Assembly: GCA_029779435.1 (NCBI GenBank)
Contig: JAKPAM010000215.1
Span: forward strand, 1 to 37,582
Direction: 5' to 3'
DNA from: Pseudomonadota bacterium
GTDB lineage: Bacteria > Pseudomonadota > Gammaproteobacteria > Burkholderiales > Burkholderiaceae_E
Length of the DNA: 37,582 nt
The stretch's first letter is position 1, and every line of letters starts with the position of its first letter. The position numbers and the translations under genes were made by a program. The notes beneath the pieces are model-generated. The model worked only from the letters and a program-made list of their open reading frames with translations. It made no database searches and was not told where the DNA came from. Shown here piece by piece: positions 1 to 7,502 of this stretch.

Positions 1-45
1 CGCGTAGACCGCAAAATCACCGAGATCGATATTCGCCATGGTCAT
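1..45 (-). CDS. Start of a gene running off the left edge
   Basis: Only the first 15 codons are inside the window, reading MTMANIDLGDFAVYA from the ATG at 45-43, or MANIDLGDFAVYA from the in-frame ATG at 39-37. The first ATG overlaps the stop of the acyl-CoA ligase remnant in an ATGA arrangement, and a GGAG lies just upstream, so this was probably a translationally coupled downstream gene of the same operon. The product cannot be named from 15 residues. By context a fatty-acyl-CoA or aromatic-acid catabolic enzyme is plausible, but that is inference. Confidence 0.5.
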   Translation of the reverse strand, partial: MTMANIDLGDFAVYA

Positions 46-158
46 GTCTCTCCGAAAGTCTTCCATAATTCCAATTTCAGAATCTCGCCTGTCGCGTTGC
101 GCGGCAACACGCCCATGATCTCAAGCCGGCGCGGCAGCTCGTAGCGGGCAAGATTCTT
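42..158 (-). pseudogene. 3' remnant of an AMP-dependent acyl-CoA ligase
   Basis: The last 38 codons of an open frame read like the extreme C-terminal subdomain of ANL-family acyl-CoA synthetases: KNLARYELPRR followed by LPRNATGEILKLEL. This is the A10 motif, usually PRNxxGK(I/V)LKREL. The rest of the enzyme (normally about 500 residues) is absent, because 100 bp upstream lies the end of the alpha/beta hydrolase. The A10 lysine, essential for adenylate formation in this family, is glutamate here (NATGEIL). There is no plausible start for such a short piece. It is best read as the scar of a large internal deletion in an old operon. The frame stays open further upstream to 455 but loses all family resemblance beyond about 160. 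Confidence 0.7.
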
Positions 159-255
159 GCCGCTACCCGTTCGTCGAGAGTCGTCACCACCATGCGGTCG
201 AGCTTCATCGCATTCCGGGCAATCACGAGGTTTGCCAGGCGACTCTTGGTCACGG

Positions 256-1032
256 TTAAGCGCCAAGAGGATCGACGCGCGACGCCAGAAACTGCGCCAA
301 GGCAGCGTTGAACGCCTGAGGCTTGTCGATATTGGCCGCATGCCCCGCTCCCTCGAACACCGCGTATTGCGCCCCCTTGATCTTGAGCGACAGATATTCC
401 GTTCCCGCCAGATAGCCGCGGTCTTCAGCACCGACCGTGACGAGTGTCGGCGCACTCACTGAACCAAGCGAATTGATGATGCGGTCATCACGCTGCGTCA
501 GCATTCCGTACGCCGCATTCACGAGGCCTCTGGCGGATTTGTGATCAGCCGGATCCATTTCCGCACTGTAGCGCCGAAGATCGGCGAGGCCCTTCTCCCT
601 GATGGCATCGCCGATAGCGCGTGCACGTTCATTCCAGGTCTCCCGCACATCGTCCCTGCGATAGCCCGGTCCCGTCCCACACAGCAGGAGAGCCGCCACC
701 CGTTCCGGAAAGCGGCAGTGAAAAGCCATCGACATATAGCCGCCCAGCGAATGACCGCCGACGATCGCCTTGTCGGCGCCGATCGCGTCGAGAATCGCCG
801 CCATGTCATCCACCGTTTCTGCTTCGCTGTAGAGGCTCGGATCCTCAGGGCTGTCGGTTCGGCCGTGACCCCGCATGTCCCAGACAACGACGCGCCGCTT
901 GCGGGTGAGCAGATCCATTTGCGGTGTCCACATCCGGCCCGTTGCGGCGAAACCGTGGGTCAACAGGACCGTCGGCCCGCTGCCGTGAACTTCGTAGTAG
1001 ACGGCAACACCATTGCGCATCACGTAGGCCAC
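256..1032 (-). CDS. Alpha/beta-fold hydrolase
   Basis: A 258-residue protein of the single-domain alpha/beta hydrolase family, probably a cytoplasmic ester, lactone or thioester hydrolase. Visible family marks are the oxyanion-hole LTHGF at about residue 26, the nucleophile elbow GGHSLGG with Ser95, an acid at Asp204 (GAED) and the catalytic His231 (GAGHAAN), so the triad is complete. The start is a GTG, supported by GAGGAG six bases upstream; that site lies immediately after the stop of an enoyl-CoA hydratase remnant, which places the gene in what was an acyl-CoA catabolic operon. It resembles 3-oxoadipate enol-lactonase and related hydrolases in general layout, but the substrate cannot be assigned. 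Both operon neighbours are degraded, so it may now be an orphan. Confidence 0.85.
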   Translation of the reverse strand: MAYVMRNGVAVYYEVHGSGPTVLLTHGFAATGRMWTPQMDLLTRKRRVVVWDMRGHGRTDSPEDPSLYSEAETVDDMAAILDAIGADKAIVGGHSLGGYMSMAFHCRFPERVAALLLCGTGPGYRRDDVRETWNERARAIGDAIREKGLADLRRYSAEMDPADHKSARGLVNAAYGMLTQRDDRIINSLGSVSAPTLVTVGAEDRGYLAGTEYLSLKIKGAQYAVFEGAGHAANIDKPQAFNAALAQFLASRVDPLGA

Positions 1033-1044
1033 GATCGTCTCCTC

Positions 1045-1230
1045 TTATCGGCCCTGGAAGACAAGTGGGCGCCGTTCCGACACCGCCCTCTCGCCTTCGG
1101 CAAAGTCTGCAGTCCGGACGTGTTCCTGCCGCTGTGTCCACTCGAGCGCGGCCTGAGCCCGAACCCGATCTACCAGGCCGCCCCGCAGCGTCGCGCGGGT
1201 TGCCTGAACGAGTTGCGAGGGACGTCGCGG
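1045..1230 (-). pseudogene. 3' remnant of an enoyl-CoA hydratase/isomerase
   Basis: In an otherwise empty gap, the minus strand reads RPSQLVQATRATLRGG, then about 25 residues on DFAEGERAVSERRP and VFQGR before a TAA at 1047-1045. This matches the typical C-terminal helix and tail of the crotonase superfamily (the DF.EG..A..E.R.P.F.GR ending). Only about 60 codons remain of the usual 260. The stop is followed at once by the ribosome binding site of the hydrolase, as in an intact operon. Upstream of about 1230 the resemblance ends, and the Old Yellow Enzyme gene begins to intrude at 1319. No start codon can be assigned. The identification is from family knowledge of the C-terminal signature. 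Confidence 0.65.
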
Positions 1231-1316
1231 AAGGGTTTGCCGGTGTCGGGATTATCGTCGTTCGGCATGCCCGGCACACGCTCTGCGAAGCGGAACTGGA
1301 CGCCGGCGCGGGGTAG

Positions 1317-2447
1317 TCACGACGCCCCCTGCTCTGCCACAACGAAGTTCTGGAACGAATGGAGATAGCGGATGAAGCGCGCGCCGCAACCCTGCTCCGC
1401 CAGGTAGGCCGGCTGGACCGGCAGGCGGGCCGGCGTGAACGCGGGATCGCGGGCCCGCTCCGGCCAATCCGCATGCAGGATCGCCGTCCGTCCCACCAGA
1501 ACGAAGTCGGCCCCGGCGTCGAGCATCGCCAAGGCAACCCGCGGCGTCGTGATCTTGCCCGCAACGCCCAGGCGTGTGTGCCCGCGCGGCAGATCGGTGA
1601 ACCAGCCCAGCAGCGGGCGGGCGGCAAAGGCAGCCTCCTCCGGCTGCTTGGCGGCATCCCACAGCGACAGGTCCAGCCAGTCGAGCGCACCGCCGTCGAG
1701 CAATACCGCCGCTAGGTCCCGCATCTCGGCCAGCCGCATGCCCCAACGCTCGGGCGACAGGCGCAGGCCGAGCTGGAAGTCGGGACGGCAGGTCCGCCGC
1801 ACGCCGGCGATGATCTCGGTGATCACCCGCGCCCGATTTTCCAGCGTGCCGCCATAGCGGTCGGTGCGGCGGTTGGCATCCGCCGACAGGAACTGCGCCA
1901 GCAGGTAGCCATGGGCGCCGTGCACCTCGACCCCGTCAAAACCGGCCCGCTCCGCGCGGACCGCCGCGGCGACGAAATCCTCGACTACCTGCTCGACCTC
2001 GGCCGTGGACAGCGCCCGCGCGCCGGTCTCGGCATGGTCGGAGGGGGCGACGATGTCGGTCACCGTCCGCGCCCAGGCGCGGCAGCCGGCATGATGCAAT
2101 TGCTGGGTGGCGACCCGGCCCTGTGCGCGAATCGCCTGCGCCAGCTCCGCCAGGCCCGGAACGTGATCGTCGGACCAGATGCCGGTCTGCCCGCCGCCGC
2201 CCTTACCGTTGGGCTGGACATAGGCGGCAGCGGTCATGACCAGCCCGAAACCACCCGCCGCTCGCTTGGCGATCCAGCGCAGTTCGTCAGGCGGCAGGGT
2301 CCCGTCCGGCCGCGCCTGATCGGTCGTCATCGGCGATAGCGCAATGCGGTTCGCCATCCCCGGCCCACGCGCGAAGGCGAGCGGTTGGAACAGCTCCCCC
2401 TGCGCCCGGCTCGCATTCGTGGTCGTATCGGTGATGCTTGCTCCCAT
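1317..2447 (-). CDS. Old Yellow Enzyme family NADH:flavin oxidoreductase
   Basis: A 376-residue FMN-dependent ene-reductase or dehydrogenase with the TIM-barrel fold of the OYE family; likely cytoplasmic, reducing activated C=C bonds or oxidising a small organic substrate with NAD(P)H. Marks in order are RIALSPMTT (residues 35-42), QLHHAG (116-121), the paired histidines His176/His179 in VHGAHGYLLAQFLS, and DRYGG...ENRARV (196-207), all typical of the family. The C-terminal phosphate-binding segment DAGADFVLVGR is present. There is a strong Shine-Dalgarno (GGGAGGGG) next to the ATG. The gene is divergent from a TetR regulator, which is probably its controller. The 4Fe-4S domain of longer 2,4-dienoyl-CoA reductases is absent. 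Confidence 0.88.
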   Translation of the reverse strand: MGASITDTTTNASRAQGELFQPLAFARGPGMANRIALSPMTTDQARPDGTLPPDELRWIAKRAAGGFGLVMTAAAYVQPNGKGGGGQTGIWSDDHVPGLAELAQAIRAQGRVATQQLHHAGCRAWARTVTDIVAPSDHAETGARALSTAEVEQVVEDFVAAAVRAERAGFDGVEVHGAHGYLLAQFLSADANRRTDRYGGTLENRARVITEIIAGVRRTCRPDFQLGLRLSPERWGMRLAEMRDLAAVLLDGGALDWLDLSLWDAAKQPEEAAFAARPLLGWFTDLPRGHTRLGVAGKITTPRVALAMLDAGADFVLVGRTAILHADWPERARDPAFTPARLPVQPAYLAEQGCGARFIRYLHSFQNFVVAEQGAS

Positions 2448-2479
2448 CGTCCCCTCCCGGTCCTGGTTGCTCTTGTTTG

Positions 2480-2502
2480 TATATGGACGTATATATCATA
2501 TA
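2480..2502. promoter_or_regulatory. AT-rich dyad between OYE and TetR genes, possible operator
   Basis: In a very GC-rich setting, the 103-bp divergent gap holds an AT-rich island with half-sites TATATG (2480-2485) and CATATA (2497-2502), inverted around an 11-bp spacer. The position between two divergent start codons and next to a TetR gene fits an operator overlapping promoters in both directions. No convincing -35/-10 pair was assigned. The function is inferred from layout. Confidence 0.45.
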
Positions 2503-2550
2503 GTGAAGCCATAACCGGCAGGATGCCGGATCACGATCGGGAGCCTTGAC

Positions 2551-3234
2551 ATGACTGCTTCGGAGCGGCTTCGCCCTCGACGGGCGCAGGCCGAGCGGTC
2601 CTCCGCCTCGACCGAGGCGATGCTGAATGCCGCGGTCGAACTGATCCTGGACCATGGCGCCCGCGTTTCGATGATGGCGATCGGGCAAAAATCGGGCTAC
2701 AGCCACGGCCTGGTCCTGGCGCGCTTCGGGTCCAAGGCAGGCCTGATCCGGGCCGTGACTCAGCGGGTCCAGCGCAGCTTCACCGCCACGATCGAGGCTG
2801 CGGTGGGCGAGGCCAAGGGGCTGCGCCGTCTCCTGGGCCTGGTCGATGCCTTCTTCGCGAGCACAGCCCAGGGGTCCGTGGCGGGCCGCGCCTTCTATGT
2901 CCTTCTGGGAGAGGCCCTGGGCCCGGATCCGGAGCTTCGCGCAGCCTATCTCCGTATCGACGGCCTCTTTCGCCGCTTCATCGAGGGCATATTGCTGGAG
3001 GCGCGCGACCTCGGCGAGATACCCGCGACTGTCGATCCGACGGCGACGGCCGCCCTGCTGGTCGGGATGCTGCGCGGCACCGGCATGCAGTTCAGGATCA
3101 ACGACCAAGCCTTCGACTTGTCGGCCGTCCATGCGGAGGCCCGCTCGTTCATCGAACGGCTCCGCCTGCCGCCGTATCGCTCACCTCGCCGATCCGCCGC
3201 CCGGCAACGCATGCCGGGCATCGGCGCGACGTGA
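2551..3234 (+). CDS. TetR-family transcriptional regulator
   Basis: A 227-residue regulator with an N-terminal helix-turn-helix (roughly residues 21-66; recognition part GQKSGYSHGLVLARFGSKAGL) and an all-helical C-terminal ligand-binding half. A GGGAG lies seven bases before the ATG. It is divergent from the OYE gene and separated from it by an AT-rich dyad, the classical arrangement for a local repressor that is relieved by the substrate of the neighbouring enzyme. The ligand cannot be predicted. The basic, proline-rich C-terminal tail (after about residue 205) appears to be an extension beyond the folded domain. The downstream P-type ATPase starts 56 bp later and could be co-transcribed. 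Confidence 0.85.
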   Translation: MTASERLRPRRAQAERSSASTEAMLNAAVELILDHGARVSMMAIGQKSGYSHGLVLARFGSKAGLIRAVTQRVQRSFTATIEAAVGEAKGLRRLLGLVDAFFASTAQGSVAGRAFYVLLGEALGPDPELRAAYLRIDGLFRRFIEGILLEARDLGEIPATVDPTATAALLVGMLRGTGMQFRINDQAFDLSAVHAEARSFIERLRLPPYRSPRRSAARQRMPGIGAT

Positions 3235-3290
3235 TAGCCTGATCTCACTACTCGGAATCGGCGGCCCGATCACCGCGGCCGGAGAACCAC

Positions 3291-5885
3291 GTGGAGAGCG
3301 TCCCAGCCCGACATTCCTCCGGCGATGATGGCGCCTATTGGGCGAGACCGGCCCGACAGCTCGTCGAGGAACTGGGTTCGATGCCCGGCGGCCTCTCCAT
3401 GGACGAGGCGCAGGCCAGGTTGCACGCCGCCGGCCCGAACGCACTGGGCCACAGCGGAGGCCATCCCGCCGTTATCGCCTTCCTGCGTCAGTTCCGAAGC
3501 CCGCTGGTCCTCATCCTGATCTTCGCCGCTGTCGTCTCGGCCTTCGTCGGCGAGGGGAGCGAGGCGATCATCATCGCCATCATCGTGCTGGCGAGCTGCG
3601 TGCTGTCCTTCACGCAGGAATATGGTGCGTCGCGCGCCATGGAGGCATTGACGGCGCGCATTGCGCGCAAGGCAAGCGTGCGGCGCGATGGGAAGGAGAT
3701 GCTCATCGCCGTCGAGGAAATCGTGCCGGGCGACATCATCCTGCTTTCGGCCGGAAACCTGATTCCAGCCGACGGCGTGGTTCTCGAAGCGTGCGACTGC
3801 AACGTCAGCGAATCCCTCCTTACCGGCGAAGCTTTTCCGGTGGTGAAGGCGCCGGGCGTCTGCGCGCCGGACGCCCAGCTCGGCGAGCGCGGCAATGTCG
3901 TATTCACGGGCACGTCGGTGCGCAGCGGCACGGCGACGGTGCTCGCGGTGCGCACCGGCGAGCGCACGGAGTTCGCATCGATCGCGGCGACGATCGTCCG
4001 ACGCGTCCCCGAAACGGAATTCGCCCGTGGCATCCGCCGCTTCGGTTATCTGATGACCGAGGTGATGCTGGCCATCGTCATCCTCGTCTTCTTCGCGAAC
4101 CTCCTGCTGGAGCGGCCACCGATCGACTCGCTGCTGTTCTCGCTGGCACTGGCTGTGGGCCTCACGCCGGAGCTTCTGCCGGCGATCATCAGCGTCACGC
4201 TGGCGCGGGGCGCGCGCACCATGGCCGCGAGCGGCGTCATCGTGCGCCGCCTCGACGCCGTCGAGAACCTGGGCAGCATGGACCTGCTCTGCACCGACAA
4301 GACGGGAACCCTGACGGAAGGCGTCATCCATCTCGACGCCTGTGCCGATCCCTGCGGGGTGGCTTCCGAGCAGGTGCGGCGGTGGGCGCTTCTGAATGCG
4401 ACGCTGCAGACCGGCATGGCAAACCCGCTCGACGAGGCGATCGCTGCCGGCCGCATCGAAGGCGACGACCTCGCGCGCTGCACCAAGGTCGACGAAATTC
4501 CCTATGACTTCATCCGCAAACGTCTGTCGGTCGTCGTCAGGCAGGAAGGAAGGAGCGACGACCTGCTGATCTGCAAGGGCGCGGTTCAGAACGTGATGGA
4601 CGCCTGTTCGTCGGTATTCGATCGGGAGGATCCGCAGCCGCTGAGCGTGGACCGGACCAAGGCCATCGACGATCGGGTGCGGGACTGGGGTGCGCAAGGC
4701 TATCGCGTTCTCGGCCTCGCCGTGCGTCGGTTTCCGCGCAAGGCATCTTATGCCCGCGAGGACGAGACCGAGCTTACCTTCGCCGGTTTCCTGCTGTTCC
4801 TCGATCCGCCCAAACCCGGCATGGCCGATACGCTGAAGGCGCTCGCCGCGCGCGGCATCCGGGTGAAGATGATTTCCGGCGATAACCGCTACGTCGCGAT
4901 GCATGTGGCCGAAACGATCGGCCTGCCGCATCGCAATGTCCTGACCGGGCGCGAGCTTGCCGAGCTGACGAAGGAAGCGCTATTCGCCCGGGCAGCCGGG
5001 ACCGACATCTTCGCCGAGATCGACCCCAACCAGAAGGAAAGCATCATTGCCGCCCTGCGCAAGCGCGGCCATGTCGTGGGCTACATGGGCGATGGCATCA
5101 ACGACGCTCCCGCACTGCACGAGGCCGACATCGGCATCTCGGTCGACAGCGCGGTGGACGTAGCGCGCGAGGCCGCGGACTTGATCCTTCTCCAGCGCGA
5201 CCTCGGTGTCGTGCTGCGCGGTGTGGACGATGGCCGGACCACCTTCGCGAACACGATGAAATACATCGCCATCACCACCAGCGCGAATTTCGGCAACATG
5301 ATCTCGATGGCCTTTGCTTCGCTCTTCCTGCCGTTCCTGCCGCTGCTCGCGTCGCAGATCCTGCTCAACAATCTTTTATCGGACGTGCCGTCGCTGGCCA
5401 TCGCAACGGACAATGTCGATGCAGGGCAGACGCGGATCCCGCGCCATTGGGACATCGGCTATGTGCGCCGCTTCATGGTGACTTTCGGTCTCGTCAGCTC
5501 CGCGTTCGACTTCGTGACCTTCGGGTTCCTGATCCTCGTCGCCGGAGCGGGCGAGCAGATCTTCCAGACGGGATGGTTCGTGGAATCGCTGATCACCCAA
5601 CTCGCGATCGTGATGATCGTGCGCACCCGCAAACCGTTCTGGAAAAGCCGGCCGAGCGGCCTGCTCTCCGGGCTGGCGCTGGCGATGGGGGTGCTCGCCA
5701 TCACGATCCCCTACTTGCCGGGCGCGAACTGGTTCGGCTTCGTGCCACTGCCCATGCCGATCATGGCCGGCCTGATCGTCATCACGCTGGCCTACCTGGC
5801 GGCGTCCGAAGCGGCGAAGCGCTGGTTTTTCGCCCATGAGCGACGGCGATTCATGGATCCGACCGTTCCGTCGCCGGATAAGTGA
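3291..5885 (+). CDS. Magnesium-translocating-type P-type ATPase (MgtA/MgtB family)
   Basis: An 864-residue P-type ATPase of subclass IIIB, expected to import Mg2+ (or a similar divalent cation) across the inner membrane. Visible parts in order are the N-terminal cation-ATPase segment, the actuator motif TGE (178-180), the TM4 motif TPELLP, the phosphorylation motif DKTGTL with Asp336, and the hinge GDGINDAP (600-607), followed by a C-terminal six-helix bundle. The TPELLP motif and the NxxG...MISMAFAS segment in TM5 favour MgtA-like over Ca2+- or heavy-metal-type pumps. Start is a GTG with GGAG six bases upstream. Only 56 bp separate it from the TetR gene, so there is no room for an mgtA-style riboswitch leader. 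Its last 35 bases overlap the convergent DUF488 gene. Confidence 0.9.
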   Translation: MESVPARHSSGDDGAYWARPARQLVEELGSMPGGLSMDEAQARLHAAGPNALGHSGGHPAVIAFLRQFRSPLVLILIFAAVVSAFVGEGSEAIIIAIIVLASCVLSFTQEYGASRAMEALTARIARKASVRRDGKEMLIAVEEIVPGDIILLSAGNLIPADGVVLEACDCNVSESLLTGEAFPVVKAPGVCAPDAQLGERGNVVFTGTSVRSGTATVLAVRTGERTEFASIAATIVRRVPETEFARGIRRFGYLMTEVMLAIVILVFFANLLLERPPIDSLLFSLALAVGLTPELLPAIISVTLARGARTMAASGVIVRRLDAVENLGSMDLLCTDKTGTLTEGVIHLDACADPCGVASEQVRRWALLNATLQTGMANPLDEAIAAGRIEGDDLARCTKVDEIPYDFIRKRLSVVVRQEGRSDDLLICKGAVQNVMDACSSVFDREDPQPLSVDRTKAIDDRVRDWGAQGYRVLGLAVRRFPRKASYAREDETELTFAGFLLFLDPPKPGMADTLKALAARGIRVKMISGDNRYVAMHVAETIGLPHRNVLTGRELAELTKEALFARAAGTDIFAEIDPNQKESIIAALRKRGHVVGYMGDGINDAPALHEADIGISVDSAVDVAREAADLILLQRDLGVVLRGVDDGRTTFANTMKYIAITTSANFGNMISMAFASLFLPFLPLLASQILLNNLLSDVPSLAIATDNVDAGQTRIPRHWDIGYVRRFMVTFGLVSSAFDFVTFGFLILVAGAGEQIFQTGWFVESLITQLAIVMIVRTRKPFWKSRPSGLLSGLALAMGVLAITIPYLPGANWFGFVPLPMPIMAGLIVITLAYLAASEAAKRWFFAHERRRFMDPTVPSPDK

Positions 5886-6399
5886 TCGTCCCATCGTCAT
5901 GCACGACCGCCCCCGGCGTCAAACGCGCCGGTTCCACATGTCCGTTACCCAGGATATGGAAGACGCGCTTGCCGGCCACGATCAGGTAGTCGGTGACGAT
6001 GCGCCGATGGCAGCGCCACCACACGGCTTCCGCGCACACGATCGCGCTGCACCGCTGGCTTCCGTCCGCCAGCAGGCGTTCGAAGCCCGCATGGAACGGT
6101 GCCGACAGTGCATAGTCGGCATAGTTGTGGAAGCTCCGGTTGCTCCAGAAGCCGTTGACGTCCGCCGGCAGCCCGTGCGTCTTGCCGCGCAGGCCGCCGA
6201 GCGCGGCGATCGGTTCGTAAGCGATCCGGAAAGGCGCCAGCGCCGCCGGCAGCGCATCGCCGTTGAACTGCGGGTTGGCCCGCGACATCGGCATCTTGCG
6301 GATGTCGACGACGAGTTCGACGCCCGCGTCGCGCAACAGCTCGGCGAACGCATCGATGCTGCGATTGGAATGGCCGATGGTATAGAACGGCAGGTCCAC
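5851..6399 (-). CDS. DUF488 family protein
   Basis: A 182-residue cytoplasmic protein of the DUF488 family (YeaO-like), with no established biochemical role known to me. Family marks are TIGHSNRS close to the N-terminus, the VVDIRKMPMSRANPQF segment, and the paired-cysteine region CAEAVWWRCHRR, whose Cys and His residues are candidates for metal or cofactor contact. The GTG start is chosen because the TIGHS strand begins only seven residues later. It starts 11 bp after the DUF2945 gene and is the last gene of the cluster beginning with the DyP peroxidase and encapsulin. Its 3' end overlaps the P-type ATPase by 35 bp, tail to tail. Confidence 0.85.
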   Translation of the reverse strand: MDLPFYTIGHSNRSIDAFAELLRDAGVELVVDIRKMPMSRANPQFNGDALPAALAPFRIAYEPIAALGGLRGKTHGLPADVNGFWSNRSFHNYADYALSAPFHAGFERLLADGSQRCSAIVCAEAVWWRCHRRIVTDYLIVAGKRVFHILGNGHVEPARLTPGAVVHDDGTITYPATERSDP

Positions 6400-6410
6400 G
6401 CGCCGGCCCG

Positions 6411-6620
6411 TCAGTCGAGCGTGAGCACGCTGCCCCGGTGGGCGGCGACATGGTCGGTCTTGTCGCTCTTGATCTCGTACTGCGGCTCGTCGTCCGAAGC
6501 GCGGTGCGTGTGGCCCTTGTAGTCGAAGTCCCGCGTATGGATCGCGATGATCGTTCCCGACACGCGCCCCGCCTCGGAATTCCAGCTCACGTGATCACCG
6601 ACCTCGAATCGTCTGCTCAT
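6411..6620 (-). CDS. DUF2945 / HVA1 Tudor-like small protein
   Basis: A 69-residue protein with the signature of the hypervirulence-associated (HVA1, DUF2945) family: FEVGDHVSWNSEAGRVSGTI followed by a conserved DEPQYEIKSDKTDHVAAH block. The family is predicted to adopt a small Tudor/SH3-like beta barrel; its function in bacteria is not established. A GGAG lies eight bases before the ATG. It sits 75 bp downstream of the encapsulin gene and 11 bp upstream of the DUF488 gene, on the same strand, so the four genes may share a transcript. Confidence 0.85.
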   Translation of the reverse strand: MSRRFEVGDHVSWNSEAGRVSGTIIAIHTRDFDYKGHTHRASDDEPQYEIKSDKTDHVAAHRGSVLTLD

Positions 6621-6695
6621 CGTTGGGTCTCCTGCTGGTCCGCGGCCTGCGCCGGGTGCGCGGCCACTTGCGCGATCGCGCCCGGCGCGGCGCGC

Positions 6696-7502
6696 TTAGT
6701 TCTCCTGCACGCCCAGCACCACGACGGCTTCCGTCGTCAGCACACGGAACGTGAAGCTCTCCTGCAGATACAGTTCGACGGTGGTGCTGGTATGGCTGGC
6801 ATAGCCGATCGAGATGTCCTGGCCGATATCCAGCTCGAAATCACCGCCACGGGTGGTCAGGACGAACGCGCCCTGGATGGCCGGCGCCCAGATGATGCCG
6901 CCGTCGACCAGCCGCTCGATGTGGTGCAGGATCGGATAGCCGTCGTCGCTGCCGCCGCTGGCGGCGGTATACGCGTCCGCGCCCAGCACCAGCGCATAGG
7001 GCCCTTCGCAACCGGCGAGCCGCAACTGGCTGACGGCCTGCGCCACCGCATACGGGTAGTGGTCGATCTTGGACGGGAGCGCGATGCCGGTATTGCTGCT
7101 GCTTTCGCGGATGCCCTCGATGCCGGCCGCCGCGTAGCCGTCGAAGACGGCGCGATCCTCGGCGAACGCGATCTTCTTCGCCGCTTCCTTGACCGGCCCC
7201 CAGTCGGAATCCAGCGCGCCGCGCTCGACGTCGTCGATCTGCTGACGCGAAAGCTGGAACGGGACGCGCAGCTCGACCAGCGGTTTGACCTCGCGCAGCA
7301 CCGAACGGATGCCCTCGGCCGGCGCGGCGATGGTCCGGACGTGGCCGGTGCCGACCGCGGAGAAGTCCTCACCCCTGGGGCCGGCGACGTCGACGACGCG
7401 CCTCGCGGCCAGATGGCGCTTGAGCGTACGCGTCGCCTCCTGCTCGATGTCGGCCCACGCCTTGCTGGAGATCGGCGCGAGTTTGCGATGGAGATTATTC
7501 AT
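6696..7502 (-). CDS. Family 1 encapsulin shell protein
   Basis: A 268-residue HK97-fold protein, the size of T=1 family 1 encapsulins (about 265 residues, 60-mer shells of about 24 nm in studied members). Recognisable blocks are the N-terminal helix with LAPISSKAWADIEQEA, the E-loop region with VELRVPFQLSR, the P-domain and A-loop region around YPILHHIERLVDGGIIWAPAI, and the C-terminal ESFTFRVLTTEAVV. The ATG overlaps the end of the DyP peroxidase gene by eight bases, preceded by GAGG, so shell and cargo are translationally coupled. The cargo carries a matching targeting peptide, so the pair should form a peroxidase-loaded nanocompartment. This is a known system type, related to linocin M18-like proteins. 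Confidence 0.95.
   Translation of the reverse strand: MNNLHRKLAPISSKAWADIEQEATRTLKRHLAARRVVDVAGPRGEDFSAVGTGHVRTIAAPAEGIRSVLREVKPLVELRVPFQLSRQQIDDVERGALDSDWGPVKEAAKKIAFAEDRAVFDGYAAAGIEGIRESSSNTGIALPSKIDHYPYAVAQAVSQLRLAGCEGPYALVLGADAYTAASGGSDDGYPILHHIERLVDGGIIWAPAIQGAFVLTTRGGDFELDIGQDISIGYASHTSTTVELYLQESFTFRVLTTEAVVVLGVQEN

Noticed and set aside
42-455. A 137-residue open frame on the minus strand across the hydrolase 3' end
   Set aside because: Only its last 38 codons resemble a protein (acyl-CoA ligase tail). The rest is antisense-like Arg/Ser-rich shadow of the hydrolase, with no ribosome binding site.
1216-1316. Plus-strand reading GVGIIVVRHARHTLCEAELD, resembling an enoyl-CoA hydratase N-terminal strand, and a minus-strand reading GMPNDDNPDTGKPFRDVPRNSF with coding-like base use
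   Set aside because: Both are under 40 codons, lack starts, and occupy the same bases on opposite strands. Neither could be assigned with confidence; they may be scars of the junction.
3235-3290. Search for a Mg2+ riboswitch or leader peptide before the P-type ATPase
   Set aside because: Only 56 bp are available and no structured element or short leader ORF is visible.
3270-4931. A 553-residue open frame antisense to the P-type ATPase
   Set aside because: His/Arg/Asp-rich composition and lack of any family pattern mark it as a shadow of a GC-rich gene.
6621-6695. GC-rich palindromic stretch after the encapsulin stop, considered as a terminator splitting the cluster
   Set aside because: It contains GCGCGATCGCGC-type self-complementary sequence without a loop or T-run. 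It may weaken but does not clearly end transcription.
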